Shown piece after piece: positions 54,208 to 63,146 of a DNA stretch of 64,000 nt. Position 1 is the first letter of the stretch; each line of letters starts with the position of its first letter. The notes beneath the pieces are model-generated. The model saw only the letters and a program-made list of their open reading frames with translations. It was not told where the DNA came from and did not search any database. Origin of the DNA: Roseovarius atlanticus (GTDB lineage Bacteria; Pseudomonadota; Alphaproteobacteria; Rhodobacterales; Rhodobacteraceae); the NCBI RefSeq assembly GCF_001441615.1, contig NZ_LAXJ01000019.1, forward strand, positions 124,001-188,000. The letters run 5' to 3'. The translations under genes were made by a program, and so were the position numbers.

Positions 54208-57200
54208 ACGTCCGGCAAGATATTCTGTCCTTTCTTCGCGATACGACTTTCTTTTCGGGTTCTGTCGATGATCCGGAAGTGTGGCTGGCAGCGCTACATG
54301 AGTTCACAAAGCCGTCTTTGTACGCTGCAGGAGATTATCCATTAAGGAAGGCGCAGGAAGCTGCTTGGGAGGGGTTGGCGAACGAAAGGGTTGGGCTCGT
54401 ACTTGGACCGCCGGGAACTGGAAAAACTCACCTACTTGCCTGGCTGATTGTTGGCTACATTCAAGCCTGTGCTGCAAATAACAAAGCCTGCCGAGTTCTG
54501 ATTACAGCTTTCACTCGCAACGCTGTCGAAAACTTACTTTCTGCCGTTCATGACCGTATTCAGAAGTACGGGCTTCCCGACACTACATCACTTTATCTCG
54601 GCAACCCGACTGGCGGCGACCTGCCTGAGAGAATTGAAAATGTTCGTAGGACAGCAAAGGCTGACTGTAAGAAAATTGCGCAGTTTCTCGACAGTCCAAA
54701 AATCGTTGTCGGCTCAACGGTATGGTCAATTTATAAGCTTTTGGAGAGCGGTGAACTCGCTGGTCATGACGGCATGACTGCGCCCGTCTTCAACTTGACC
54801 TGCGTTGATGAAGCCTCGCAGATGCCGTTGGGGAATGGCCTGATCCCGCTGGGCGCCATGGCTCCGAATTGCAGATTGGTTGTGGCCGGTGATGATAAGC
54901 AACTTCCGCCTATTCGTGCTTCGCGTGATATTGAGTACGAAGGGCGAGACATCGGGAGTTCGCTCTACGCGTTCTTAAAGTCAGTGAATGTCAAAGAGTT
55001 TCCGCTCGATGAAACCTTTAGATTAAACGCGCCGCTTACCATTTTTCCGAAGAAAAAATTCTACGAAGACAAATACAACTCCGTTGTCGAAGACGAGGAT
55101 GCGCGATTGCCCCTCGCACCAGACTGGCGTGATGGATTGGAGCCTTGGGAAGAGGCGGTACTTGATCCTGATTACCCCATTTGTGTTTTGGTACACGATG
55201 GACCATCGGCCGCCGCAAAGAGCCCGTTTGAAGCGAAGATCGCCGCCGACTTGTCGCTGAAACTCAGACAGCGCTTAAGTGCTAACGGAGGGGGCGATGA
55301 CTTTTGGGCTGAAGATCTAGCAATTGTCAGCCCACACCGCGCTCATAATTCAGAGATAAGAAAGCAGTTGCACTCGGAGATCTCTGAAGGAGCGTTCGTC
55401 GAAACAATTCACAGGATCCAGGGTAAAGAAAGACGCGCGATAATATTGTCCTACTGCGTCTGTGACGCAGAGTTTGCGCTCGCAGAAGCTGAATTCATTT
55501 TTTCTCCAGAACTGCTCAATGTTGCCTCCACGCGCGCCCGGCAAAAACTGATCGTTATTATCTCTAAACAGCTTCTGGATGCCATTCCAAATGACCAGGA
55601 TCTCGTCGACAAAGCGCAGCTTTTGAGAGAGTTCATATACTCAAACAAAAGAACTGGCGAATTCGGACTTTTAGACAACAAAGGATCGAAAGTATCTGTC
55701 GAACTGCGCCGCACAGGATTTACCGATGAAGAACTCTTTCTCGATCTGTCTTCCCGCGAGACCGTTGAAGAACAGTTTCAGCTGGATGCGGCACTTGAAG
55801 GCTTGCTGAAGGCTATCAACGACATTGCATTGAACTCCCCACATGGCAATGCCTCGCTTGGGGCAATCAAGAAGCGGATGGCACGTGATGATGACGTACT
55901 CGACGATCTTGGTCGGCTTCATAATGCAGGCTGGATTTCTCTGACGAAGAAACCTCAATACGATAACTTCTGGTTAGCCAGGCCATTGGCAGAGCAGCGA
56001 CGGCAGTATGATGTTTCGCTAGAGACTACGCGGCTTCGAATTCGTGAGTTGGTTTTGGAGAAGAAGTCCGGAAACTTCTGGCCATTCTACGAAGCTGTGA
56101 GAGATCGATTCGCTTGGGTCGGAAGTGGCGGGACAGACTTCTTCAGGGCTCCTTTAGAGGCTTTGCAAGATGAAGGGTTGATCTCCATTGAGCGAAAACC
56201 GAAGGGTGACACGATCCGTGTCGATGACGTTGTCGAACAAAGAGAAATCCCTGACGACGAACCAGATCTGCCTGAACTAACAGACGCTGATTTTGAAGTT
56301 CTGAATGAACTCGAAGAACTTGAAGCAAAGAAAGTAAATTTTGGTCTGTTTGAAGGTTGGACGTCGGTTCCTTCGCTTTCAAAAGCTTTGAAGAGGTCTC
56401 GCGACCAAGTGCTCGTGTCTTGTGGGCGCTTGCAGGCACACGGATACTTGATGATCGCCGAAGAGCAGCGATTAAGAAGCAGAATGGCTGAGACGGCACG
56501 AGAACTCCGCTACGTCAAACAACGGTTTTCTCCTGGCGATGTGGCAAAGCGACCGTTTCTAGTTCGAAGTCTTAAGATTGAATTGAGATCAAGACAAAAG
56601 CCAGTTCGGGATGTCGACCTTGTAGCTGTATTGGACAGCATCAGGAAAAAGACATGGTGCAATAGTGATCTGATTAAATCACTTACATTTTTTGAAACAA
56701 CGCTGAAGGAAATTTGGGGCAAGACACCCGCAATCGCAGGCTTCCAAGCGCGCTCTCTCCAAGCAATTCTCAAAGGATGGTTTGCAGGTGATACCGATAG
56801 TTTTGTAGTTTCTGCCGACACTGGATCAGGAAAAACAGAAGCAGCTCTATTCCCTCTGATTGTTGCTACCTTGGCTGAAAAACTGCAGGGCCAATCAGGT
56901 TGTTTTGTTGTCATTGCGTATCCCCGTATTCGCTTGGCCACGAACCAAGCGCAACGTATTGCTGGCTATCTCGCGGCGGTGGCAAGAGTTACTGGCCTAC
57001 CAGCCATGTCTCTTGGGGTGCAGTCGGGTGAAGTGCCTAAAAACCTTGGAAAATTGTATGATAATAACCGGGCAATTGGGTGGGAACAATTGTCTGACAA
57101 TGAAGTCCGTTTTCCACTTTTTACTTGTCCAGAAAATGAATGTTGCGGGGAACTGAACCTCCAGATCGACGCAGGAGATAACGGTGCAGATCGGCTTTAC

Positions 57201-60200
57201 TGTTGCAAATGCAATTGGTCCTTTTCCGGTTGGATAGGGTCCAAAGAAAAGTTGGCCACCACCCCTCCGAACTTCTTTTTGCCAACAACTGAATCTCTGC
57301 ATCAATGGATGCACGATCCGTCGTATGGCGCGATTTTCGGCGATGACGTTCATTTTGCCGCGCCGCGGGCAGTCTTGGCCGATGAAATCCACCTTTATTC
57401 TCACATACATGGTGCACAAGTCGGGCTGACTTTGAGGAGGCTGTTGGCGAGATGTGATCGCAGCAACGATCAATTGACTTTGGCAATAGGGATGAGCGCA
57501 ACACTCGGTGATCCCGCGGGGAGTTGGTCACGTCTCGTTGGCAGAGATGAAATTGAGGAGATTTCTCCAGAAGAAGACGAAACCAATCCAACCCCAAGAG
57601 GGCGCGAATATTTTTTCTTTGTTCAGCCTGAAGTCGAATCGAGAGGGCAGGATATCGCCGGTGCTTCCACCACCATTCAAAGCCTCATGTGCTTGTCACA
57701 TAACATGCGACGTCGAACAGGAGAGCATGGCGGTTTCAGGAGCCTCGTGTTTCTTGACTCAATCGATAAATTGCGGCGCCTCCACGCTGCTTTTGAGGAT
57801 GCAGAAGAAGGTCGCGTTCTGTCACGTCTTCGAACGTCAAATTTCGGCGATGATCCCGCCAATGGTGATCCCATATCTCGATGTTGTGGAGAACCGCTAG
57901 GCTGCGATCATTTTAAGCAAGGAGAGTGCTGGTGGTTCGCAGCCAATGATGCGCGGCAGGAGTCGGTGTCTGGACGTTTAAAGCCCGGAAGCCCGCTTCG
58001 AGTATGCCAGTCGCCAGTTTCCTCTGGTGCTACAGAAAAGATTAAAGACTTAGTCGAAAACAGCGACACCGTGTTTTCAACCTCCTCACTTGAAGTAGGA
58101 TTTGATGACCCGGACATAACCCTAGTTTATCAACACTATTCGCCCCAGAACCTTGCGAGTTTCATTCAACGCAAAGGACGGGGTGGACGAGGTGTCGATG
58201 ACCGTCCGATCACGGGGGTGACACTCTCGGTTTACTCTCCAAGGGACTCCTGGTGGTTTCGTCAACCACACAAAATGATCAACCCGGATGGTTTTGACGT
58301 TCCTCTTAACGACACCAATTTTTTTGTCGTTCGAGGACAAGTCCTTGCTGCACTGTTGGATGGATTAGCTAGATGTCAGTATCAGAGTGGCGCTACCCCC
58401 TGGGTAGGTGCTGGTAAACCAAGCGCCAAGGCTCTGGCATCGGCAGAGGCCTTCGTAGAAAGAATCTTTGGTACCGATATCTGGGAAAAGCTCGATGCGG
58501 ATACAGCGTCGGTTGTCTGGGAACGAGCTCTAACTGACCGTGATGACCAAATACGCATTGGCAACGAATTCGCAAGTCTGAGAAGTAGCTTAAACTGGAT
58601 CCCGAGTTTCTTGTTCGATACGATAAACTTACCCTCGCTAAAAATTAAGCTCCCCGTCCAGAGTTCCGCAGATGAGGCGAAAACTGAAGACATCGTTTTT
58701 GGTATGATGTCAGTCGCGCCTGGGAATGTATCTCGACGGTTTCATCCTTTCGACGCCCACTGGATTCAACCCGTGGACGGGCTTTCGCCTTGGTTCCAAA
58801 GCTATGACAGCGCTCATGTAAAAATGCAGTCGTTTAAGAAAGGCTCCGCAGAACTATTAAGCCAACTTCCAGTAGAGGCTCGTCTCACTCTTGGAGAAGA
58901 GATAGAACCAAAGATCTGCCGTCCACTCGTAATAGAAGTCGAAAAGGCCGGATCTTTTTTTGGGGCCGAATGGACACCAAATTTCAGGCTCGGCAGCGTA
59001 GATGACAAGCCAGTTGTTACATCTCCTGTCTCCCCGCAGCAGACGCAGGATGGGATAAAACACGAGACGCAAGCTCAGTTGCGCGGTTTTCCGATCGTCC
59101 GCTCTGATGAAAAGAAAGGGATGCCGCTCGAGTTCAGCCAACAGGTCAAGTGGCTAAAGCGAGTGGATGGTTTTCGTGGCGAAGGACTATCTTCAGATAA
59201 CCCGGGATTAATTCTGATTAGAAGTTTTTGGGGAAGCGATTGCGAGGTTCGCGTGAAAGATACGCAAGCTGAAGCTGTGCCGTTCCGCCAAATATTTTCG
59301 GATCCAACTTCCAACAAGCCACTCCTTCATGGCTTCTATGTCCAAACGGAGGGTGTTCAGTTCCATATCAACTCAGACTTACTATCAGAGTTCGTTGCAA
59401 GCGAAGTGAAAAGACTGGGGGATAATGGCAAAGAAAAGAGGTGGTTACTACGTCAAGCCATGTGCCATCTGGTTGAACGTGGGGCGCAGGCGATTGGGTT
59501 AAACTCTTATGAAGCCCAACGTGGGGCAGAGATTTTTGCCGCGACGCAAACGCGCCCCGAACTCAGCGCAGACTTAAAACGCATCTTAAGGTTCTGGGAT
59601 GGGACTGAACTGGCTAACCTTTTTGAGAACGCACGGGAGAGTGTGCTTTCACAACATCCACTTTTGAGCAGGGGCCGCGTTGCCAAAGTAGCGTCTTCAC
59701 TTGGTGACATTAAGTTCAAAGAGCTTTTTGATAAGATTTTGGATCAGTTGCGCGATGAATCATTTCTTGAAAGCTACGTGAGAAGTCTCGTCCTGCATGG
59801 ATTGTCCCTGAAACTCAAGGATTCCTTCATCCGCCACGGATACGGAAACGACCAGCGCGTTCTGTCTCATGCAAAGTTGCCACTTCAGTTTGAAACTGAC
59901 GCAAATGACGTCATCTCAGTGGTGGAAGTAGGATCGTTGGGCGACGGAACTGCGCGAACTTTCATTAATAATATTGAAATCGCTGCGGAAGAGTGGGTAG
60001 GCGAAGAGTTTTCTGGCTGCCCAAATGCGGATGAAGATGCCATTTTGCATAGATTTTTTGACGATGCTTCCAATCACGAAAGGTGGCGGGATACGGACCC
60101 TTCAGATGAACAGGCACTAAAGCAAGTTGCTGATGATCTGGGTATTCAGTCGAGACGACCGCCGGCGGCGCTTTTGAGGATATTGTTCGACTCCGAAGAA

Positions 60201-60572
60201 ATCGGGAGTGAGCGCATAGAACTCTACGACCTTGCATGCGAGGTAAACAAAATCGTTTCAGAATTGGAGAAGCAACGAGAGCGCTCACTGACGGTGTTCG
60301 AGTTAGTGAGTTCTGCTGTCGAGTACGCGCGTAACAAGCCGGACTCGTTTGTGGGACGAGCGTTGATTGCTTATTCCGAAGCCGAACAAGATTTGGTTGA
60401 AGAGTCTTTAAGTCCTGAAAGCCGTCTTGCGGATCAAATCATGAGAATAAGTGGTCGCTTGTGCTTGGATGGATGTCCTGCATGCCTGCATCAGAAAGGA
60501 GATCTTATGTCTGACTCTTTGGTGAGCACCTCGATAAGTCGCAAGGTCCTTGAGCGTTTTCTGGCATTCTAG
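54204..60572 (+). CDS. Giant SF1-SF2 double helicase, C-terminal part DpdJ-like
   Basis: A 2,122-residue protein. The first 450 residues are an SF1 (Upf1/Dna2-like) helicase: GPPGTGKT at 68-75, CVDEASQMPL, GDDKQLPPI and VASTRARQKL. A winged-helix-like linker spans about 530-800. Then comes an SF2 helicase: TGSGKT at 873-878, DEIH at 1060-1063, GFDDPDITLVYQHYSP and QRKGRGGRG near 1316-1330. A zinc-ribbon-like Cys set lies at about 974-1004, and a DUF1998-type CLDGCPACL (Cys2087, Cys2091, Cys2094) ends the chain. The C-terminal half resembles DpdJ (YprA/MrfA-like). The nuclease gene overlaps by 4 bases. I cannot say whether the fusion is known elsewhere. Confidence 0.72.
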   Translation: MNVRQDILSFLRDTTFFSGSVDDPEVWLAALHEFTKPSLYAAGDYPLRKAQEAAWEGLANERVGLVLGPPGTGKTHLLAWLIVGYIQACAANNKACRVLITAFTRNAVENLLSAVHDRIQKYGLPDTTSLYLGNPTGGDLPERIENVRRTAKADCKKIAQFLDSPKIVVGSTVWSIYKLLESGELAGHDGMTAPVFNLTCVDEASQMPLGNGLIPLGAMAPNCRLVVAGDDKQLPPIRASRDIEYEGRDIGSSLYAFLKSVNVKEFPLDETFRLNAPLTIFPKKKFYEDKYNSVVEDEDARLPLAPDWRDGLEPWEEAVLDPDYPICVLVHDGPSAAAKSPFEAKIAADLSLKLRQRLSANGGGDDFWAEDLAIVSPHRAHNSEIRKQLHSEISEGAFVETIHRIQGKERRAIILSYCVCDAEFALAEAEFIFSPELLNVASTRARQKLIVIISKQLLDAIPNDQDLVDKAQLLREFIYSNKRTGEFGLLDNKGSKVSVELRRTGFTDEELFLDLSSRETVEEQFQLDAALEGLLKAINDIALNSPHGNASLGAIKKRMARDDDVLDDLGRLHNAGWISLTKKPQYDNFWLARPLAEQRRQYDVSLETTRLRIRELVLEKKSGNFWPFYEAVRDRFAWVGSGGTDFFRAPLEALQDEGLISIERKPKGDTIRVDDVVEQREIPDDEPDLPELTDADFEVLNELEELEAKKVNFGLFEGWTSVPSLSKALKRSRDQVLVSCGRLQAHGYLMIAEEQRLRSRMAETARELRYVKQRFSPGDVAKRPFLVRSLKIELRSRQKPVRDVDLVAVLDSIRKKTWCNSDLIKSLTFFETTLKEIWGKTPAIAGFQARSLQAILKGWFAGDTDSFVVSADTGSGKTEAALFPLIVATLAEKLQGQSGCFVVIAYPRIRLATNQAQRIAGYLAAVARVTGLPAMSLGVQSGEVPKNLGKLYDNNRAIGWEQLSDNEVRFPLFTCPENECCGELNLQIDAGDNGADRLYCCKCNWSFSGWIGSKEKLATTPPNFFLPTTESLHQWMHDPSYGAIFGDDVHFAAPRAVLADEIHLYSHIHGAQVGLTLRRLLARCDRSNDQLTLAIGMSATLGDPAGSWSRLVGRDEIEEISPEEDETNPTPRGREYFFFVQPEVESRGQDIAGASTTIQSLMCLSHNMRRRTGEHGGFRSLVFLDSIDKLRRLHAAFEDAEEGRVLSRLRTSNFGDDPANGDPISRCCGEPLGCDHFKQGECWWFAANDARQESVSGRLKPGSPLRVCQSPVSSGATEKIKDLVENSDTVFSTSSLEVGFDDPDITLVYQHYSPQNLASFIQRKGRGGRGVDDRPITGVTLSVYSPRDSWWFRQPHKMINPDGFDVPLNDTNFFVVRGQVLAALLDGLARCQYQSGATPWVGAGKPSAKALASAEAFVERIFGTDIWEKLDADTASVVWERALTDRDDQIRIGNEFASLRSSLNWIPSFLFDTINLPSLKIKLPVQSSADEAKTEDIVFGMMSVAPGNVSRRFHPFDAHWIQPVDGLSPWFQSYDSAHVKMQSFKKGSAELLSQLPVEARLTLGEEIEPKICRPLVIEVEKAGSFFGAEWTPNFRLGSVDDKPVVTSPVSPQQTQDGIKHETQAQLRGFPIVRSDEKKGMPLEFSQQVKWLKRVDGFRGEGLSSDNPGLILIRSFWGSDCEVRVKDTQAEAVPFRQIFSDPTSNKPLLHGFYVQTEGVQFHINSDLLSEFVASEVKRLGDNGKEKRWLLRQAMCHLVERGAQAIGLNSYEAQRGAEIFAATQTRPELSADLKRILRFWDGTELANLFENARESVLSQHPLLSRGRVAKVASSLGDIKFKELFDKILDQLRDESFLESYVRSLVLHGLSLKLKDSFIRHGYGNDQRVLSHAKLPLQFETDANDVISVVEVGSLGDGTARTFINNIEIAAEEWVGEEFSGCPNADEDAILHRFFDDASNHERWRDTDPSDEQALKQVADDLGIQSRRPPAALLRILFDSEEIGSERIELYDLACEVNKIVSELEKQRERSLTVFELVSSAVEYARNKPDSFVGRALIAYSEAEQDLVEESLSPESRLADQIMRISGRLCLDGCPACLHQKGDLMSDSLVSTSISRKVLERFLAF

Positions 60573-60701
60573 ACTTTGAGGCAAACAAATTGACGGAATC
60601 TGAGTGATACTAGGAAGCAAGTCCTTACATGCCATATTATCCCCTCATTAAAGGTTATTGGTCTCGACCGGAACAACACACCAATTCTGCTGGAATTTTC
60701 A

Positions 60702-63146
60702 TTGCTTGATGCTGAACCAAAGGATTCTTGGAGAGACGCTTCTGTCGCACGGTGCCTACGTGCACTTTCAGAAGCCAAAGCAACTTACGATCGCCTCGCG
60801 CTGGTCAGGACTTTGGTTTGGCTAAGAGGTGGACGTATCGACCTAACTGTCGAAGGCATCGAGTTGACTGACATGGAAATCAACTCACTCGCGCGCTTCG
60901 GTCTTAAGTATTCAATAGAAAACCAGAGTGTTAGGGCTACTTCCGATGACAGGCCGTCCTGGTGGTTCGAGAACTTACACATTGACCCGCGTGATCGAAG
61001 AGCTTTGCGTCCCGGGGTACCAGACGCCGTTCTTCTGAAGCTCACCCAGAACGAAAGGTACATGAGCATCGCACAGAAAGCAGCCGTACGTGCAATGCTG
61101 ACTCAACCACCAGGCTCTGGATTGCTGGCTTCAATGCCGACAGGCGCTGGCAAGAGCCTCGTATTCCAACTGGCGGCGCTGTTTGGGCGTAGATTTGAAC
61201 CAGGTTCCTGTGTGGTTGTTATCACGCCAACCATTGCATTAGCCTTGGACCACGAGAGAACTCTGAAAAATTTCCCGGGTCTCGAAAACTCTCGGGCTCT
61301 AATCTCAGACCTCTCGCTATCGGAGCGACAAGACATTCTGAACGCTTTCCGCCGTGGTGAAATTCCGGTGCTATTGATGGGGCCGGAGACAGCACTGTCT
61401 CGTCAAATACAAGAAATACTGGAAGAAGCTGCGAAACCGACTTCGGTAGAATTTGGTTTAGATGCGAGGCTCACACATATTATTATCGACGAAGCTCACA
61501 TCGTGGAGAGTTGGGGGCGAAGTTTTCGCCCAGATTTTCAGCGATTGCCCGGTTTGCTTCGATTAATGCGTAGAGCAAATCCGGAAACCAAACTTATTCT
61601 CCTGTCCGCGACTCTTACACCGGCGTCTCGAACCGTCCTAAAATCTGATTGGAAATTGGACGGTGATTGGTTGGAAGTTGACGCCAAAGTACCTCGTTAT
61701 GAGCACGATGTTGCCATAGGCCGATTTGCTACGAGCGCTGAACGCGACGCCGCGTTCGAGTGGGTTATAGACTGCGTGCCGCGACCGGCAATTGTTTATA
61801 CTTCTGAAATAGATACAGCGAAGAAATTTTTTTCTGAATTGCAACAAAGAGGTTATGAGAGGGTCGCGCTTTTCACCGGAGAAACAAAGTCTGAAGAACG
61901 CCGGTCCATTGTTAATGAATGGGCAAAGGACGAACTGGATTTGATACTAGCGACCTCAGCATTTGGGATGGGTGTAGACAAAGCGAACGTCCGATCTGTG
62001 ATACATCTATGTGTGCCAGAAAGCCCTTCGCGCTGGTATCAAGAGATTGGACGAGCGTCGAGGGATGGTGGCCAAGGTGTGGCTGTTATGCTGTTTGTTT
62101 CGAAGCCTCAAGGGGATGACGATATACGGCGCGCTTTTGGTCTCGCCACCTCAGGTTGGCTCACGCGCGAGTTGGCGGAAAGTCGGTGGAGGGCGATGGC
62201 TGACACCAGTCAGCGCAACTGGATCGATGGCAAATTGCAATTAGAAGTCGATCTCGACTCAATTCGCATCGGCCTTGGACAACGGTCATCTGATCTGAAT
62301 CGAGTATGGAACAGGACTCTCTTGACTCTAATGCAGAGAGCAGAGGCAATTCGTGTGCTGTCTGTTAATGGAGTTGAAACTGACGGCAAACAGATTTGGG
62401 TCATTGAGGTTGTAGACAATGAACTGATGTCGCAACCGGAGGCAGCATGGGCTCGGGTTTTTGATTTGCGCGAGAGAGAGTTAACGGATGCAAAAGCTTC
62501 TCTTACCCCGTTCGTGAGGATTGTAGAAAGGCCAGAGAAGGACTGCGTGACGCGGCTTGCCTTTGAATTAATTGAGCCGTCTAGTTGGGCGCCTCCGTGT
62601 GGCCGTTGTCCATATTGTAGAAGTAACGGGATTGCGGCTCCCAAGATTTTGACCTGCGGTGGTCTGGAAGTTGCGTGGCCAGACGCGAATGAATTCAGAA
62701 CGACCCTGCCTCATGGGCCAATTATTGTCGAGCCAAGTCAATCAAGTTTGACGGCTTATTTGCCAACCTTAGTCAATCGACTTGCACAGGCGGGAATTGA
62801 GCAATTCCTGGTGCCAGATAAACAAGCCGAAAACACCGCACTTGCGCTTGCATATAGCTGCGCAGAACTGGGGTTCGTCATGGCTTACACTGACTGGAAT
62901 AAGACGGCAAAGTTATCTGAAGTGCCAACTGCATTGATCCTTCCATCAAGGGCTGAAGATGTCGGTGGTTTGGTTTCAAGGTTCGTAAATTGGGCATCGG
63001 ATAAACCCATGCCAGCAATCGTGGTGGGCGAGGCCCATCGGATTTCTGCGGGCCGACGTTTAGACCAATGGGTCTCGAGACATGCTCCAATTCTTGAAGT
63101 TCAACTGCCGCAGTCTGATAGGCGGCAAAAGGAGAATATGACGTGA
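60702..63146 (+). CDS. dpdF: DpdF, RecQ-like helicase
   Basis: An SF2 helicase of at least 814 residues. Walker A is PTGAGKS (Lys151), DEAH is at 263-266 (IIIDEAHIVESWGRSFRPDF), and the RecQ-type motif VI reads IGRASRDGGQGVAVML. A four-Cys zinc site follows (Cys633, Cys636, Cys639, Cys652). DpdF is the RecQ-like helicase of known dpd clusters, placed in the restriction set. The start is uncertain: TTG 60702 is the first conventional codon, yet the frame is open and protein-like back to 60594 (LKVIGLDRNNTPILLEFS), so translation may begin earlier from a rare start. It overlaps the next gene by 4 bases. Confidence 0.85.
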   Translation: MLDAEPKDSWRDASVARCLRALSEAKATYDRLALVRTLVWLRGGRIDLTVEGIELTDMEINSLARFGLKYSIENQSVRATSDDRPSWWFENLHIDPRDRRALRPGVPDAVLLKLTQNERYMSIAQKAAVRAMLTQPPGSGLLASMPTGAGKSLVFQLAALFGRRFEPGSCVVVITPTIALALDHERTLKNFPGLENSRALISDLSLSERQDILNAFRRGEIPVLLMGPETALSRQIQEILEEAAKPTSVEFGLDARLTHIIIDEAHIVESWGRSFRPDFQRLPGLLRLMRRANPETKLILLSATLTPASRTVLKSDWKLDGDWLEVDAKVPRYEHDVAIGRFATSAERDAAFEWVIDCVPRPAIVYTSEIDTAKKFFSELQQRGYERVALFTGETKSEERRSIVNEWAKDELDLILATSAFGMGVDKANVRSVIHLCVPESPSRWYQEIGRASRDGGQGVAVMLFVSKPQGDDDIRRAFGLATSGWLTRELAESRWRAMADTSQRNWIDGKLQLEVDLDSIRIGLGQRSSDLNRVWNRTLLTLMQRAEAIRVLSVNGVETDGKQIWVIEVVDNELMSQPEAAWARVFDLRERELTDAKASLTPFVRIVERPEKDCVTRLAFELIEPSSWAPPCGRCPYCRSNGIAAPKILTCGGLEVAWPDANEFRTTLPHGPIIVEPSQSSLTAYLPTLVNRLAQAGIEQFLVPDKQAENTALALAYSCAELGFVMAYTDWNKTAKLSEVPTALILPSRAEDVGGLVSRFVNWASDKPMPAIVVGEAHRISAGRRLDQWVSRHAPILEVQLPQSDRRQKENMT

